A stretch of DNA of 64,000 bases, taken from the NCBI GenBank assembly GCA_013076295.1, contig RQOL01000674.1, forward strand, positions 1-64,000, read 5' to 3'. Both the position numbers and the translations under genes were made by a program. The stretch is from Sanderia malayensis (lineage: Eukaryota; Cnidaria; Scyphozoa; Semaeostomeae; Pelagiidae). The notes beneath the pieces are model-generated. The model made no database searches. It saw only the letters and a list, made by a program, of their open reading frames with translations, and was not told the origin of the DNA. Of the stretch, positions 45,171-56,023 are shown one piece after another; positions within the stretch are counted from its first letter, which is position 1, and every line of letters starts with the position of its first letter.

Positions 45171-47386
45171 TGCAATGAAGATGCAATGACAATCGTAAGG
45201 AATTACGATTGTCATTGCAATGTTGATACATGTTTCTTTGGCTGCCTGGAAAGGGTGACAGTGGAATGATAGCTCGGCCAACATCCATACGTATGGGCTG
45301 ATTCCGATTGTTAGCCCTGGCCATCTGGTTTTCGATTTCAGCTCTTCTTTGGAGATGATCCACCAGGCCTCAATAAGTGTCAAAACGAAGCTGACGGTGA
45401 TTGTTCATAATCCAGTGCAGTTGATTGCCTTCTACCTTCATATCTGCATTTAGCCCATAGCTCCAGATATCTGCACATATCTGGAGCTATGGGCTTCATA
45501 GCTCCAGATACTGTTGAAATGGAAGTGATGCAATATGGATGGTTGAAAATGCATCCCTGACCTGGATTCTGTATAACTAGTATTTGATGAGGGTCAGTCT
45601 GGTAAGGCGAGCATGATTGATGTGTTGTCGAACTTCAATGTTTGCTGTTGGCAATCGTTGAAGGTCCAAACTGTATCCTCTGTCACCGTGAATGAACATT
45701 AATTGATACGTGAGAGGATCTGCAATTGGACTGGTTGTGTGAATCTTGATGAAATCTCCACATCTTGTTTGAACTTGCAGTTTTCTGTCATCAGGATTTG
45801 GTGCACCTCCATTTTGTACAGTATATATAACTGCAATTTCTCTGGCAGTTGGATTATCGTATCTGCGATCTTGTTGTGGGTGACCTGAATGTTGTTTCTG
45901 AATGATCATTTTGAATGCTGGAACAGGTTGATTGTTTGCAATAGCTTGCTGCCGCTGTTCCTCCAATATTTCACCTATGCTTCGATAGTGTTGTGCAAAT
46001 CGATTGACTGCCATTAACTCATGCTGCAGAAGTGCAACGATTTCCAAATCAACACGTTTTTCTTTTGCAGTGTTTTGCCGTTCCTGCAATGCTTGTAGGG
46101 TATCCATGATGTAGAGTTCTGCGTATTTTCTGGATCTGTTTGTTTCTGTTACACCTGTTAATGATCCAAAGCATAAGTTAGGGAAATAGAAATTCAACTA
46201 TAGCCAGCATAAACGAATAATATGTTTTATTGCTAATGACTGGAATCATATTGCATCAGTTACTGGTCATGTGATATTGCCTTTCCGTGAATTGTGATCA
46301 CTGGTGGTCCAGCTCTGGTATGACTTACAATATTAGCCTTCCATGATGCCATGGCCATTAATGAGTTGTATTGGGGGAAGCGCTGTAAGAAATGTTTTGA
46401 TTCGGCAGTATCACCAGTGTATAAATGCATGACACTTTTTGGAGGTGGTTGAATTTGATCCAGAGTGATTAAACCTCCCATGCAACATTTGTTGTAATGT
46501 TTTCAGGAGTTCAGTTCTTCTTTGAAGTACTTTGCACCACAATGAATCCATGTTCTGTTCATTTTGTTCAAGTGGTGGGGTAGTTGGGAGAAGAGGATAA
46601 AGTTTTCTGCATCATTGCTCTCGGGGACAGGGTTTTTACTGATCTTCAACGGGTTCTGGTATCTGATTTTCATCGGGTACTGGAACTGCGTGTTGCATCT
46701 CGATGTGTACAGGTTGTTCTGCTGCTAGAAGTTCTTGGTTCTGAATTATTATTATTATTGTTGTTATCATCATATTTACTTACGTGTCGAAAAATTCAGC
46801 AACAATGAGCTAATTGAGGACACTTAAACTGAATGGGAAGTTCTGGTTCCATCTTCATCTCCATTGGCTGTATCTGTGGAGAGGATACTGTGTTGGAAAT
46901 GGCTGATATTCAGGGGCTTCAAGCAAACGGTTTTCGAGCTGCAGTTGTTGAAGATCTTTGACTGCTGCAAGTATGTTATCGACATTTCCTGTCTGTTGAG
47001 ATTGAAGCTGTTCATTGATCTGTCTGTGATGCTCTACATTCTCCAGCACCTGATTACGTCTGTTGCCAGTTATACTTCTCCTGCTCTTGTGCGGCATGGT
47101 GCAAGTTGTGGTAAAAAAGAGAAGTACAGAGTACAATTAGGCAATATTATTGTAAATGTTATTGCTTGTTGACAATGGTATTAATAGCAACAACAATGGA
47201 ATAATTATAGCCCTGTGTAAAGCTGCAACACAAAGAAGTAAATATTATATATTTAAAGAATATGGTATGTTAAGTGTGGTTTTGTAAATAAATCATTATT
47301 ATAAAAGTAATGCTATGAATAGAGTAAACTGGATTTAAAATTATTGTCGACATAAATAAAGGAATCATAAAAAAGACATCTGTTGA

Positions 47387-50300
47387 CCTTTCCTTCATCA
47401 ACATCACGTTGCCTCAATATCATTGCCATGAGATCAGGGAAATAGTTATTTGATACCACTGTCTTGACTCTTTCTGCATGCCATCTTTTTGTTCTTTTCA
47501 TATATTTTCTAGCATCCATAAGTTGCCCATTCTCATTGCATCCCTGTCCTCTGTCAGCATGCATGTTGTGATCAATCACTGCCAGTAAGGTTCTGATGAT
47601 GAAGTAATCATATCTCAAATGATAGGATTAGTGTATGTCATATGAATTAAAATTGATTTTAAACAAACAGCCACTATTGCCTTTCACGGGAGAACTACTT
47701 TTCTTGGAGTAAATACTCTTGAATTCCCTCTTTCATATAAAAAATATGTTGAAAAGTTTGCCATACAAACTCATAGGCACATCTTTTTGGTACCTATTTA
47801 CCAAGCATGGTTTTGAAATTTTCCATCTTACTTGTGTGCCTGCAAAATAAAAGTATATGGTGTTTTTAGGATTTTCTGATGTGATGCACATAATAGAATA
47901 TTTAACATTGGTTTCAATCAGTGTCTGTAACTACCTGAACCCCACCCAATACGGTAAACTTTGTAGCCATTTCTTGTCAAGAATCAATGGACGCAACACC
48001 AGCATAGATTTGGAATCCCTTGACAGTGGTGTTTTGGAATCTGCTGTTGTTCGTGGTCGATGTTTACATGCTCCTGATGCCCAGAAGTTTTCTCCCAGGA
48101 AGTGTGAATTCCAGACTGTCTGTCCCTATTTTGCTCATCAAAATAAGCAACATATGTCAGTTTCCCTAATCCATGATGACTGGTGATATCTAACTCTTTG
48201 ATGAACTCTCTGGGCAGTTTAGTTGAATTGAACGATCCCTACATATATATAATATCTGAGCGGTGACGGAAACGACGCTCAAAGACCCCCAGCGATGGCA
48301 GCTTTCACACACAACTCCTAAAATTCCCCTGATCTATTCTTTTCGAAAACCACTCATAATTCTTTCCAGTAACGTGTATATTTGCAATAGTTTGAATATT
48401 GTCTGATAGTAAATACCTGAACACTTGCAAAAGCTCTACTAATGCTTTCTATAAATTGCCTTATATTAAAATGACAAGCTACAGACGTATGGTTCATCAA
48501 GCATTGTCTGCCTATGAACAAACAACAATCTGAAGGTTTGGAATATAGGCTGCAGCAAAATGCAGCCCGTGTATATGGAGACCATATACACGGGCAACCG
48601 GAGTGCTAATTACCTTAATCCCTAAAAGAATGTCCTTATTTTGCTCCTGTATATGGGCCCTAAGAGTTATAACAGTGTGATTTATATATGATTGTTTGAG
48701 GTGAATCATACTCTCAGAAAACACACAATGTTGTCATGAATACCAAACGAACATAGTTACAATATGTTTCATGTGGTCTACTGGATTTTTGTGACAATAT
48801 CCACCAAAATTTGTTGACCAAAATGTTTTGACAATTTTGTTCACCAAAATTTTTTGCAAATGCTAACCTTGATTCGCGTAGCATCACCATCACAAGCTTG
48901 GCAACAATACCAAAAATGGTTGACAATTGGGTCTATCCATGGTTTTAGATCTTCACACCCTTTTAGCTTTGCAATCTGATAAAGAAGGACACAAAGAAAT
49001 ACATTCCGAAAAACATCATGTCAAGACATATAGAGTACATCTTGAAAAATAAGATACATGCCTGGTATCACCTGCTGTAGTTTTGCCTACACATATAACT
49101 CTTTACCTTGTGCATGCTCTTATTCAACTTCTTAGCTTTATGCCAGAAATCCAAGGAGTGCTTTAACTGTTTTAAATTTGGCTGTGTATCTGTTGATAAC
49201 AAATTTGAAATGTCAAAAAATAAAAACATGAAAGATAAGATTATCTGTCATAGAAAAAAGGGAAATTTTTGAATCTGGGGAAACCATACAATACTGGAGA
49301 GGCAATGTATTTCATGTTAGGAATATTACAGAGTATGATATTATAAACAGGGAATGACTCCCAAGATCCGTAATCATTTGATTATTGTGGATGATGCATC
49401 GGTTGTCATCTCATTTATTTGCAGTTTATCCTGCAATCTCATCAGAGTTCTCTTGAGACACTCTCGCTCCACCACTGTCGAATTCCACCCTGTTTCCTTT
49501 TGTCCATCACTTCAACATTAATAATAAGGTCTGAAAATTGACTCATCAATATGTACGTACAAAACTTAGCAAAATCACCGGGAGAATCACTCCGATTCAA
49601 AACCCCTCGAATATTCTAGATCACAGCTGATCTTATCCTCGTCTGCTGTGATTATTAATTCGCAATCTTTTTAAGCAACCATTTTCTCCTCATTTAATGA
49701 AAGTGTTCTTTCTTCACTAATGATGGGCTTTGTCAGGGCTTTGTCATTTGTCATTCCATCAGATCTCAACAAGACAATACAACACATTATGTAACCTGTT
49801 AATGTCCTGATAACACTGGCAGGTTACAAATTAACAAGGGAAACATATATACATGGTAAAACAACACCCTTCTCTCTTCGCTTTAAAAGACAAGGGTGCT
49901 ATCTAAAAGCATGTTGTAGTTAGTACTTACATAATATCAGGAATAAATGAATCCTCTTCATATTCACTATCTGTTTCTGAATCACTATTGAGATTCATGT
50001 TTTTGAGGGTAGAGAGTATCCTGAATAGAAAACAACACTTAAGCTAGCAACATGCAAATTTCCAGTTGAACACATTACAAAACAGTTGCAGCCCAGTTGA
50101 TATTAATTAAAATAAAACATTATTTGAATTACTGTTCATATTTGGAATACATATCATGACTCTTAACAATGTAATTTGAAAAATATGCATACCAATTTGT
50201 AACTAACCTTGTGACATTTGGAACATTATTCATTTCTGTCATTATATTCCAATTCATCTTCATCGCATTCATCATCAGATATGGTTTCTGTGTCTGTATC

Positions 50301-51325
50301 ATCACTCTCAGAATTGCTAGCAGAATCACTAGCACTATCAAAATCTGTGTCAGAGCTGGTGTAGTAGGCTCCACTTTCCCACTGAACCTCTTTAACAGAA
50401 ACATTTGATTGGGATTCTGTTGAAAGCAGACACCTAAACTAAGAATGGCACTAATCAATACACATACTCTTTCACTAGAAAATCACTTATAAAAACATGA
50501 CGGTTGGGAGGTATACTGCATGCTACCTGACATACTATTGATCATAAAATTTACCTGTTTGTTTCATAGGCTCTGTGACAGATGAAACTGGCCGTGTTTT
50601 TTGAGGAGTTGACACTGACAGAAGAACATGTACCTTCCCATCCTCCGATTCTTGGAGCAAAAGTTCTAGCAAAATTTCTGCAAACTCACTATCACTCGCA
50701 TTACTCTTACAAAGAGATTTTAAGTCTTGCTACTGCTTGTAAACTGGCTCCTTCCATTGAATCTGGCGTGATGGAGCTGCAGGACGTTCACGTTTTGAAG
50801 CATGCATGTCGCAAAAATGACTGGAAGGCCTCAGCCAAACACAACAAATCAAACCATGGAGACAAAACCGAAAAAACAAGCATTGTTTTGTTGGTGACAG
50901 CCAAGTAACTGTGCAATTTTTATTTTCAGACACAAATTCCTGTAACCACGTAGGCGCTTTCTTGATAACCAAGAGGAAGGCTCCATACTTACAGGGTCTG
51001 CTTTGTTCGTTGACAATGGGTCTTTAATCTGTGGCTGCAGGAGTTGTGTCAACAATATCCTTTGAATTTATTGTTGTGTTAACAATATTAAAAATTTGTG
51101 TCAGTGAGCTTTGGCCATCAGATGGAAGTGATACTTGAACTGCATCAGGATTATGCTGTGCTTCAACTCCATGTGCATATCAAGGTATCGTTGAGCAGAA
51201 AATACTCTCTTGCAAACACTGCACATTTTGGATTGCTGGGCTTGTACAGATTGGGGCATTGTTGGGGAGATACAGACCTTTTGACGATTGAACACTATGC
51301 TCTTTTTTATCCCCCAATTAAACAA
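47387..51325 (-). pseudogene. Kolobok-like transposase, multi-exon, degenerate, right copy
   Basis: Mirror of 4716-8948 on the minus strand with the same exon motifs (TDASSTI, HSLDFWHKAKKL, NHFWYCCQACDGD, LLAVIDHNMH). It shares the TAA after KMVA and the TAG before VPKRCAYEF. It lacks ~300 bp present in the left copy between the NHFWYC exon and the later exons. Confidence 0.7.
48565..48595. repeat. Fold-back at a deletion/insertion junction, right arm only
   Basis: Arms GCCCGTGTATATGG (48565-48578) and CCATATACACGGGC (48582-48595) are perfect complements with loop AGA. The left arm has one copy of CCCGTGTATATG at 7451-7462, followed by ~308 bp that the right arm lacks. The fold-back lies precisely at that junction. 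Confidence 0.92.
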
Positions 51326-51795
51326 TGTTCAATTTATTCTTAAAAAAGAGCAAAGCACAAATATCTAGAACATAACAGACCGAACTAACAGAACACCGGC
51401 TGAACTTCTACTTCTCTCTCCCTCTTCTCTTCTCTTCTCTTCTCTATGCAATGCTGAGGCTGACTCGTTTTCAAAAACAAAAAACAAAAACAAATATGCA
51501 ATACAGCCTAAAGCGTAGTTTACACGAGCAATTTTCTATGACAATTTTCTTTGACAAGTTTCCTTGTTCGTGTGGATGGATATTTGACAATTTTTTAATT
51601 GTCAAATGTATTTGCTCGTGTGGATGAGCAGCAAGTTTCTTTGACAAGTTTTCGTTCTGAAGGCAATGGATTTAACCAGCGGTATTTGCTGAGTTTTGTA
51701 GGCTAGCCTCACTTTGATAAATAAATTTCGCGCCAAAAACATAAGATTGGAACTTGGGCTGCTTGGACATCGCTGGTGAGATTTTACTTACAATT

Positions 51796-53320
51796 ATGGC
51801 ACCTCTATCAAAGAAGAAACGTTTGCTTGCTTGTGGAATAGGCATGTCATTATTGATGTATTATCACGAAGAATCAAAGAGAAAACGGAAATGGTGGGTT
51901 CGTCCCTGGAAAACTCGTGATCGCCGGCAAGCTCAAGGATTGGCTGCAAATTTAGTTGGGGAGCTCAGGCTTTTAGATCCTGGCAGCTTTCAGAATTTTT
52001 TCCGGTAGGTTGTAAACTACTGTACCTACTTACTACTACCGTAGCTAATGGTGATCTGGCTCTTTATCGCCATAAAATATTATACTTTGTATATTGATTT
52101 AGGCTTTTCGAACTTCTACACCTCAGGCTAGCTAGCATTCCCCTGGGGGCTTGCTTTACTTGAAGATCTAGTTTTAATTCTAAATTCTAATTTTCATCCG
52201 TGGATGTGTACAATAGAATCTTGATAAATACTGGCTTTGACATATTCCTTTGTTTTTCAGGATGGAATCCCGTTTTTTTGATGAATTGCTCACACTGGTT
52301 GGGCCATGCATTTCAAAACAAAACACCAACATGAGGGATGCTTTACCTGCACATGAAAAGTTATGTGCTACACTCAGATTTCTTGCTTCTGGAGCATCTT
52401 ACAAGGACTTGATGTTCTCTTTTCGCATATCCAGCTCAGCAATTTCAATATTTGTTCCCAAAGTATGTAGGGCCATTTATAAAGTTTTGGAGAAAGAGTA
52501 TCTTAAAATACCAACTTCAGTTGAAGAATGGGAGAAGCTGGCAGAAGCGTTTGAGTCCAAATGGCAGTTTCCACATGCAGTGGGGGCAATAGATGGAAAG
52601 CACATCAACGTCCGTGCACCGCCTAACTCTGGTTCAGAATATTTTAATTACAAGAAACAGTTCAGCATTGTTTTATTAGCAATAGCAGATGCAGATGCAA
52701 AATTTATTGCGTTTGATTTGGGGGCAGCTGGAAGTCAGTCAGATGGTGGAATATTTAAACATGGAAGCCTGGGAAAAATTTGCAAATCAGAAGTTTTCCC
52801 CCAGGAATCTAAATTGGGGAAGAGAATTTCTGATATCCCTTATTTTTTACTGGGAGATGAAGCCTTTGCATTAGATACCAGTCTAATGAAGCCTTATCCC
52901 CACAGAAGTGCAAATGGTGACGAGAAAATATTCAATTACCGCTTGTCACGTGCAAGAAGAATTGTAGAAAATTGCTTTGGAATTCTTTCCTCAAGATTCA
53001 GAATCTTACTGCGCACTCTTGAGCTTGATGTGGAAAATGCATTGGAGATAGTTCGCGCTTGTGTTGCTTTGCACAACTTTCTCATCACAAAGCAAGATAA
53101 AGCCTACATCACTCCAGGATTATTGGATACAGAAGACAGCAATGGCAGTGTAGTACCTGGAGCTTGGAGAAATTTAATTGAAAACCAAGATGTATGCACA
53201 CTGACCTCAAACCCAAGTGACCGATCATCTTCCTTGAGTGCACGTGATGTGAGAGATAGCCTAAAGGATTATTTTTATGATGAAGGTGCTGTTGACTTTC
53301 AGTGGCAAATGGTAGAATGA
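51796..53320 (+). CDS. HARBI1-like Harbinger transposase (two exons)
   Basis: Exon 1 is 51796-52004 (starts MAPLSKKKRLLACG, ends GSFQNFFR at TCCG|GTAGGT). Exon 2 is 52261-53320, after TTTTCAG. Joined, the frame is 422 aa with no interruption, a normal length for HARBI1 proteins. It cuts and pastes the element through a DDE nuclease fold (DDE_Tnp_4). The first Asp is in GAIDGKHINV, followed by GSQSDGGIF. The second Asp is in LLGDEAFAL. The Glu is in RARRIVENCFGIL, and a VALHNFL block follows. The helix-rich N-terminus (LRFLASGASYKDL) is also typical. It converges with the MADF gene at 53363, leaving 42 bp between stops. It looks functional. Confidence 0.95.
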
Positions 53321-53362
53321 AAACAAACATTTTAAATTTTTATTAAAACAAGTCTTTGTTTC

Positions 53363-54728
53363 TTATTTGTTATTTGGTGGCATCAAATCATGGTAAAACC
53401 TACTCCCACCACTCGGTCCACCACTGTTCTCTTGCCTGTTGAAATAATTATAATTTGCAGCTTGTTGTTGTGACAGAGACCTCTGTTCCTCTACAGTTTG
53501 AAAAATTGCAGTTTGGATCGCAAACTTTACTCTTCTCTGCCAATCGGTGTTGCCAAGGCCTCTAATTGTGTTTGCAACATCCCTGCCAAACACATCCCAT
53601 TCATCTTCTTTTTTCTCATTGTTTGGTGTCTCGTTTGTTGCACCCTTTGCCAAATCAGACAATGCTGATGCAGCCTTTTCCATCCATGGAATCTTCCTTT
53701 TTCTCCTGGGGTGTGCTGTTTCATTTTGGGGGGTGCTAATTACTTCCAGTGATTGAAGGCTCTCCTCATCATCTGAAGCCTCAATTTCATCTAAGATGTC
53801 ATTGGATGCATCATCATTGGCTACAACATTTGACATTGATGGCCGGGTTGAGATGATTACCTCTTCCAAAAACATACATTCTTCAAAAAATCTCCATTTG
53901 GGCAGATAAACATCTGCAGAACCACTTCCTGTCCCCTGACTTTTCTTCACTTTTCTCATTTCTTCACGAAATGTGGTGCGAAGACTTTGTATTTTCCCTG
54001 CAGAAAATAATACAGCAACATGAATATCCATGCTAAATATATGAATTACAATTTGCGAGTAACAGTGAGAAATTCAGTTTGCTTTGTTGCCCAACTTTAT
54101 CATGTGTCATTTGCTTGAAGGGAAAACTCCCATGTTCAATAATAACCCATAGCCATCTAATTTTGTTAACACACCACAAACCTGTAGTGTTTTTTACCAG
54201 CACGCAGGCATTATGGGAACTCAATTTTAGAGTAGACAGAAGATAAAAATATTGGAAAATGGGTCGTCCAGTGAAAAGTTTTCAAAAAGCGATTTTTTAT
54301 CTACAGCAGGGTGGGTTCTCCCTGTTCTTAGAATACATAGGCAGGCCTAGGAAGTTAAACTCGAACTCCATGAAAAGTTGAATAGGCCCAACTACGGTTT
54401 CGTAGCATTTTTTAAAGTGTCTAATTCAAGCAGGTTTGTTTTCTTGTAGATTATCGATTTAGAAAAACCCACAATAGGTATTTTATTAAGGCCTAAGTAG
54501 ACTATGGGACTATATAGCTATGTATATGGGAACCTTACCTTTCAGAGCAGGCAAGTCGAGGAGAGGGATCTCATCCTTTAGCATGTCTTTTATTTCCGCA
54601 TACTCTTTCTTTTTTACGTTCCTGTTTTTATATCTCTCAGATTTGGAGTTCCACAGGCTTTCGCGACTCCGGAGGGCTTCTAACAATGTAGATGTGGCTT
54701 GATCTGTCCAAATTAGTCTGCCAGCCAT
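53363..54728 (-). CDS. Harbinger MADF/Myb-type DNA-binding protein (two exons)
   Basis: Exon 1 is 54728-54539 (starts MAGRLIWTDQATSTLLEALR, ends AG|GTAAGG). Exon 2 is 53997-53363, after CTGCAG. Together they give 274 aa. The N-terminal part has the spaced Trp/Leu pattern of a MADF/SANT domain (W-TDQATSTLLEAL, LWNSKSERYKN, then KWRFFEECMFLEE), followed by an acidic stretch and a basic RRKRKIPW segment. The C-terminus is Gln/Asn-rich. In Harbinger elements such proteins bind the termini and bring the transposase to the nucleus; that role is taken from the family. The frame is intact and lies tail to tail with the transposase. Confidence 0.9.
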
Positions 54729-54840
54729 TGCAACAAAAAATAAATGGCGCAAAAAATGCTTGCGTTGTGTAATGCGAGGTCTGGGGTCCAAAGAAAATTG
54801 TCAAGTTTACTTGTCAAAGCGTTTACACGAGCAAGTTTCA

Positions 54841-54936
54841 CATATGACAATTTTTCATATGACAAGTGTGCTTTTTCAAAAGCTGACATGCCAGCTTTTG
54901 AAAAAGTACACTTGTCATATGAAAAATTGTCATATG
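54841..54936. repeat. 45-bp-arm hairpin near the Harbinger end
   Basis: Arms 54841-54885 and 54892-54936 match at 44 of 45 positions around a 6-nt loop (acatgc). The arms contain repeated CATATGACAA and ACTTGTCATATG words that echo the TGACAA words just inside both terminal repeats. The hairpin lies between the start of the MADF gene and the right end of the element and may be a binding platform or a relic of terminal-repeat duplication. Confidence 0.9.
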
Positions 54937-55024
54937 AGCTCCAATTGACCTCATCTACACGAGCAAAATAAAATTGTCAATTAAAAATTGTCATAGAAAA
55001 CTTGCTCGTGTAAACTACGCTTAA

Positions 55025-56023
55025 TATAATTTAAATTGTGATGGCGTTGCAATCTGAAATTTTTATTGAATCCAGCATAAGATATGTTTACGGGAAAAAA
55101 AGTATATTGATTCCTTTCATAAAAAATTGGTCAAAAACTATGAAAGAGCAAACAAGGATAGGTTCAAGAATATGGGGACAGGTTTGTTACATTTCAGAAA
55201 ACCTCAAAAACTGTTTTTCTTTGATAAATTGTTCAATTTTCAGTATTTTAGCATAAAATTTTCGGATCATTGATGAAATGCTATTTCGAGGTAGCCTATT
55301 AAAAAAATTCTGAAAAACCTCATTTAGGGCAGAGAAATAATAAACAATTCATTTTTTCAATTTGTTATCAATTTTCGGCCTACAATGGCTAAAGTTAGAT
55401 CTTTGACACTAATATTATGATTAGCCATCCATATTTCAACATGAAAACCACTTCAGGGAAGTGGAGAACATGCATACAGGCAGAGAATGATACATCTTTC
55501 ACAAAGGAGCTCTAATACACAATGTACAATTGATTTTGTGGAATAAAATGTAATTAATAGGCTTTAGATGGTGGTTTAGTATTATTTAAAGGTCTTCAAA
55601 CAAGGTGGTCTTGTATTTTCTTGTTCGGGGTAAAATTTGATATGAATTTCACGATTTAGCTTCGTTATAGATTATGACATCGGGATGACATCTAGACTGT
55701 TTGCTGTTATTAATACAACTACATCTTTAACTTGCGGGTGAAATATTTAGCAATACATGATTACATTGTTATGGTCCATCAGGGCAGAAATTGATACATA
55801 ACTTCAACAAAATTTGTAAAATCAATTTATTTTATTGCTCAACATTGATGCCCTTGGATTGAAGGATTTTTAAAGCAGCAAGGCTGAGGCTGCCATTTTG
55901 ATTCAGAAACGAGGCTGCTGACCATGTCCTTTTTCCAGACTGGTCCTAGCCCTAAACTTTATTCAGTTTTACATGACATCTTGATTTACAGAATGTAGCA
56001 AATCAATTAAAAAACCTAATAGA
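55025..56023. other. Interval upstream of the zinc-finger transposase, right arm
   Basis: Mirror of 3529-4529. A possible 5' exon runs from ATG 55041 to 55181 (MALQSEIFIE) and ends ACAG|GTTTGT. A candidate acceptor is TTTACAG at 55984-55990, but frame continuity with the zinc-finger ORF was not established. Otherwise non-coding and AT-rich. Confidence 0.35.

Larger units (their letters stand above)
41976..46557 (-). pseudogene. Helitron Rep/helicase relic split by a pogo element, right copy
   Basis: Mirror of 9778-14367, read on the minus strand. It preserves one motif lost on the left: near 45110-45170 it reads RKMSGKPDIFLTMTAIPKW, the conserved 'GKPDxFLTMT' block of Helitron Rep proteins, encoded within a perfect 17-bp fold-back. 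The GLPHAHM motif lies near 44920-44950 in another frame. It is still inactive and still lacks the helicase end. Confidence 0.85.
51512..55021. mobile_element. Complete PIF/Harbinger DNA transposon
   Basis: 3510 bp with terminal inverted repeats starting AGCGTAGTTTACACGAGCAA (51512) and its complement ending at 55021. Similarity continues inward (TTTTCTATGACAATTTT on both ends). It is flanked by TAA at 51509-51511 and 55022-55024, the three-base TWA duplication expected of this superfamily. The left arm has the unoccupied site at 4530-4532. It carries two convergent intact genes, a HARBI1-like transposase and a MADF/Myb-type DNA-binding protein, the standard gene pair of autonomous Harbinger elements. 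No stop or frameshift is seen in either. Confidence 0.97.
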
